Positions 5,489-7,537 of a stretch of 7,537 nucleotides of DNA are shown here, piece after piece (position 1 is the first letter of the stretch; each line of letters starts with the position of its first letter). A model generated the notes under the pieces. That model saw only the letters and a program-made list of their open reading frames with translations. It was not told the DNA's origin and did not search any database. This stretch comes from Actinomycetota bacterium. Its GTDB lineage: Bacteria; Actinomycetota; Thermoleophilia; Solirubrobacterales; Solirubrobacteraceae. Location of the stretch: NCBI GenBank assembly GCA_009699915.1, contig WLNG01000063.1:1-7537 (forward strand), given 5' to 3'. Position numbers and translations under genes: made by a program.

Positions 5489-7537
5489 TCAGCCGCGGTT
5501 GGAGTCGCCGTCCGAACGGCGATGACGCGGGCGGCCGGAGCCCCTCGAACCGTCACCATCACGCTCGCGACGCGGGCCGCGATCGCCGCGATCGCCACCG
5601 CCACCACCACCGCCGCCGGCTGCAGCGACTGCGGCCAGCTCGTCATTGCTCTTGCCGGCGATCGACGGGTCGTCGATCAGGCGCAGGCCGATACGGCCGC
5701 GCTCGCGGTCCACCTCGACCACCTTGACCTCGATCTCATCACCGCGGCTGAGGACGTCCTCGACGTTCTCGACGCGCTGGCCCGGGGCCACGTTCGAGAT
5801 GTGCAGGAGTCCGTCGGTCCCCTTCGAGAGTTCGACGAAGGCGCCGAAGGTCGTCGTCTTCACGACCTTTCCGGTGAACACGTCGCCCACCTCGACCTCC
5901 TTCATCATCGTGCGGATCCGCTCGGCCAGTGCCTCACCAAGTTCGCCATTAGACGAGTAGACCAGGACCTGGCCCTCGTCGTTGACGTCGATCTGCGACT
6001 CGAACTCGTCTGAGAGGCCACGGATCGTCTCGCCGCCCTTGCCGATCAGCATGCCGATCTGCGACGGGTCGATCTGGAGCTGGATGATGCGCGGTGCGAA
6101 CGGCGACAGCTCACTGCTCGGGCTGTCGATGATCGCGGCCATCTGCCCGAGGATGTTCAGCCGTGCCTCCCGAGCCTGTGCGAGCGCGTCGGTCAGGATG
6201 TCGAACGTGAGGCCGCCGATCTTGATGTCCATCTGGATCGCGGTGATGCCCTTCTCGGTGCCAGCCACCTTGAAGTCCATGTCACCGAGGTGATCCTCGA
6301 CGCCAGCGATGTCGGTGAGGACGATGTAGTCGTCCCCCTCCTTGATCAGGCCCATTGCGATGCCTGCCACGGGCGCCTTAATCGGCACACCGGCCTGCAT
6401 CAGCGAGAGCGAGGAACCGCAGACCGACGCCATCGACGACGAGCCGTTCGACTCGAGGATGTCGGAGACGACGCGGATTGTGTACGGGAACTCCTCGATG
6501 CTCGGCACGACCGGCACGAGAGCGCGCTCGGCGAGCGCGCCATGGCCGATGTCACGGCGCTTGGGGCCGCGCATGAAGCCCGCCTCCCCGACCGAGAAGG
6601 GCGGGAAGTTGTAGTGGTGCCAGTAGTAGCGGTTCTTCTCGAGCCCGAGGGTGTCGAGCCGCATCTCCTCCTTGAGCGTGCCGAGCGACGCGACGGAGAG
6701 CGCCTGCGTCTGGCCGCGGGTGAAGAGCGCCGAACCGTGCGTGCGCGGAGTGACTCCAACCTCGATGCTGATCGGGCGGATCTCCTGTGCGGAGCGACCG
6801 TCGGGACGGCGCTTCTGCACCGCGATGCGATTGCGGATCGTCGCCTTCTCAAGCTTCTGGAAGATCGCCTGTGCCGCGGCCGCGCGCTCGGCGTGGCCCT
6901 CGGCGTCCGAATCGCCCGCGTACTGCTGCAGGATCGCGGTCTCGACAGCCTTCGTCGCGTCCTGGCGCTCGAGCTTGTCCTCGACCTGCGTCGCGGCGTC
7001 GAGCGCCGCACCGTGCGAGGCGGTGATCTGCGCGAGAAGGGCCTCATCGAGCTTCGGAGCCTCAACCTGGATCTTCTCCTTGGAGACCTTCGCTGCGAGC
7101 TCGAGCTGCAGCGCGCAGAGGCGCTTGATCTCGCCGTGGGCGATGTCGAGGGCATCGAGGATCTCAGCCTCCGAGACCTCGCTGGCCCCGGCCTCAACCA
7201 TCAGGATCGCGTCCTCGGTACCCGCGACGACGAGGTCGAGCGAGCTCTCGTTCTCAGCGCCCGCCAGCAGGGACTCCTCCGGGGGGTTGATGACGAAGTT
7301 GCCGTCGATCTTGCCGATGCGCACAGCGCCGACCGGCTTGGGAAGCGGAACCTGCGAAATCATCAGCGCAGCGGAGGCGCCGTTCATCGCGAGGATGTCG
7401 TAGGGATTGACGTGGTCGACGCTCAGCGGCATCGCGACCAGCTGCGTCTCGTAGTGCCAGCCCTTGGGGAAGAGCGGACGGATCGGACGGTCGATCATGC
7501 GCGCAGTCAGCGTGCCCTTCTCGCCCGAACGACCCTC
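5489..7537 (-). CDS. pnp: Polyribonucleotide nucleotidyltransferase (PNPase), 5' end outside window
   Basis: Trimeric phosphorolytic 3'-5' exoribonuclease, which also adds 3' tails, active in mRNA decay in the cytoplasm. The 682 residues present are open at the right edge. They begin EGRSGEKGTLTARMIDRPIR, the segment just after the FFRR loop, so roughly 80 N-terminal residues are missing. The ATG at 7498-7496 is internal (ARMIDRPIRPLF), not the start. In order: the end of the first RNase PH domain, the all-alpha linker (about 7150-6830), the second RNase PH domain with VCGSSL and the catalytic DHLGDMDFK (around 6295-6269, equivalent to D486, D492 and K494 of Escherichia coli), the KH domain with GKGG (6043-6032), the S1 domain (about 5895-5670), and a tail of about 50 residues rich in Gly, Arg and Asp. 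All visible catalytic residues are conserved. It is the first gene in the window of the leftward series that continues to dapB; rpsO usually lies upstream but cannot be seen here. Confidence 0.97.
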   Translation of the reverse strand, partial: EGRSGEKGTLTARMIDRPIRPLFPKGWHYETQLVAMPLSVDHVNPYDILAMNGASAALMISQVPLPKPVGAVRIGKIDGNFVINPPEESLLAGAENESSLDLVVAGTEDAILMVEAGASEVSEAEILDALDIAHGEIKRLCALQLELAAKVSKEKIQVEAPKLDEALLAQITASHGAALDAATQVEDKLERQDATKAVETAILQQYAGDSDAEGHAERAAAAQAIFQKLEKATIRNRIAVQKRRPDGRSAQEIRPISIEVGVTPRTHGSALFTRGQTQALSVASLGTLKEEMRLDTLGLEKNRYYWHHYNFPPFSVGEAGFMRGPKRRDIGHGALAERALVPVVPSIEEFPYTIRVVSDILESNGSSSMASVCGSSLSLMQAGVPIKAPVAGIAMGLIKEGDDYIVLTDIAGVEDHLGDMDFKVAGTEKGITAIQMDIKIGGLTFDILTDALAQAREARLNILGQMAAIIDSPSSELSPFAPRIIQLQIDPSQIGMLIGKGGETIRGLSDEFESQIDVNDEGQVLVYSSNGELGEALAERIRTMMKEVEVGDVFTGKVVKTTTFGAFVELSKGTDGLLHISNVAPGQRVENVEDVLSRGDEIEVKVVEVDRERGRIGLRLIDDPSIAGKSNDELAAVAAAGGGGGGGGDRGDRGPRRERDGDGSRGSGRPRHRRSDGDSNRG
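5492..5640 (-). other. Gly/Arg-rich disordered tail of PNPase with an eight-glycine run
   Basis: After the S1 domain the protein continues with an alanine-rich stretch, eight consecutive glycines (codons at 5617-5594), then a DRG repeat and a tail of alternating Arg, Gly, Asp and Ser ending SNRG. There are no hydrophobic core residues, so it is probably disordered and, being rich in arginine, may bind RNA or a partner protein. The glycine run uses mixed GGC and GGT codons, so it is not a simple perfect DNA repeat. Confidence 0.8.

Noticed and set aside
5579..5595. Two GCGATCGC palindromes nine bases apart, resembling the cyanobacterial HIP1 element
   Set aside because: They arise from the repeated Gly-Asp-Arg codons in the PNPase tail and are not spread through the window.
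4061..6013. A 650-codon open frame on the plus strand antisense to the M16 peptidase and the end of pnp
   Set aside because: It spans two unrelated, clearly real genes and their junction on the other strand and shows no family motif; it is a codon-bias shadow.
6651..7403. A 250-codon plus-strand frame opposite pnp, rich in Ser and Ala
   Set aside because: Antisense to the conserved PNPase core; its composition is that of a reverse-complement shadow, with no independent start signals or motifs seen.
7496..7498. ATG as the pnp start codon
   Set aside because: The frame stays open to the right edge and encodes EGRSGEKGTLTAR just before it, conserved PNPase sequence, so this Met is internal.
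1..7537. CRISPR arrays, tRNA or rRNA genes, insertion sequences, phage genes or a novel defence system
   Set aside because: No spaced direct repeats, RNA gene signatures, transposase motifs or inverted-repeat ends were seen; nearly all bases belong to six housekeeping-type genes.

Overview
The window is a gene-dense, GC-rich bacterial chromosome segment holding six protein genes and no RNA genes, mobile elements or CRISPR arrays. Five genes read leftward (minus strand). In transcription order they are pnp (5' end cut off by the right edge), an M16 family zinc peptidase, dapB, dapA and rnj (3' end cut off by the left edge). One gene, the helicase recD2, reads rightward between dapB and dapA. 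No gap between genes is longer than about 55 bases.

The order pnp - M16 peptidase - dapB - (thyX) - dapA - rnj is, from general knowledge, the arrangement in Streptomyces and other Actinomycetota. This, the strong G/C bias at third codon positions and the frequent GTG starts point to an actinomycete. The recD2 gene and the lack of thyX suggest a lineage outside the well-studied ones, perhaps a deep branch such as Thermoleophilia, but that placement is inference.

Layout from right to left: 7537-5489 is pnp, the RNA phosphorolysis enzyme, ending in a Gly/Arg-rich tail. Twelve bases later, 5476-4175 is the M16 peptidase. Its stop codon overlaps the dapB start in an ATGA, so these two are translationally coupled. 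dapB (4178-3507) ends only 5 bases from the end of the convergent recD2 gene (1330-3501). recD2 and dapA diverge from a 55-base gap in which dapA has a well-placed actinobacterial -10 hexamer (TAGGCT) six bases before its GTG, the spacing of a leaderless transcript. dapA (1274-423) is followed after 12 bases by rnj (410 to the left edge), whose Shine-Dalgarno overlaps the dapA stop codon.

Two functions interleave here. DapA and DapB catalyse consecutive steps of the lysine/diaminopimelate pathway, which feeds lysine and peptidoglycan synthesis. PNPase and RNase J are the exo- and endo/exoribonucleases of RNA turnover. RecD2 is a 5'-3' DNA helicase unrelated to either and appears to interrupt the ancestral cluster. 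I did not find a previously undescribed system. The points most worth checking are the recD2 interruption, the likely leaderless dapA promoter, the altered lysine-feedback site of DapA and the PNPase tail.
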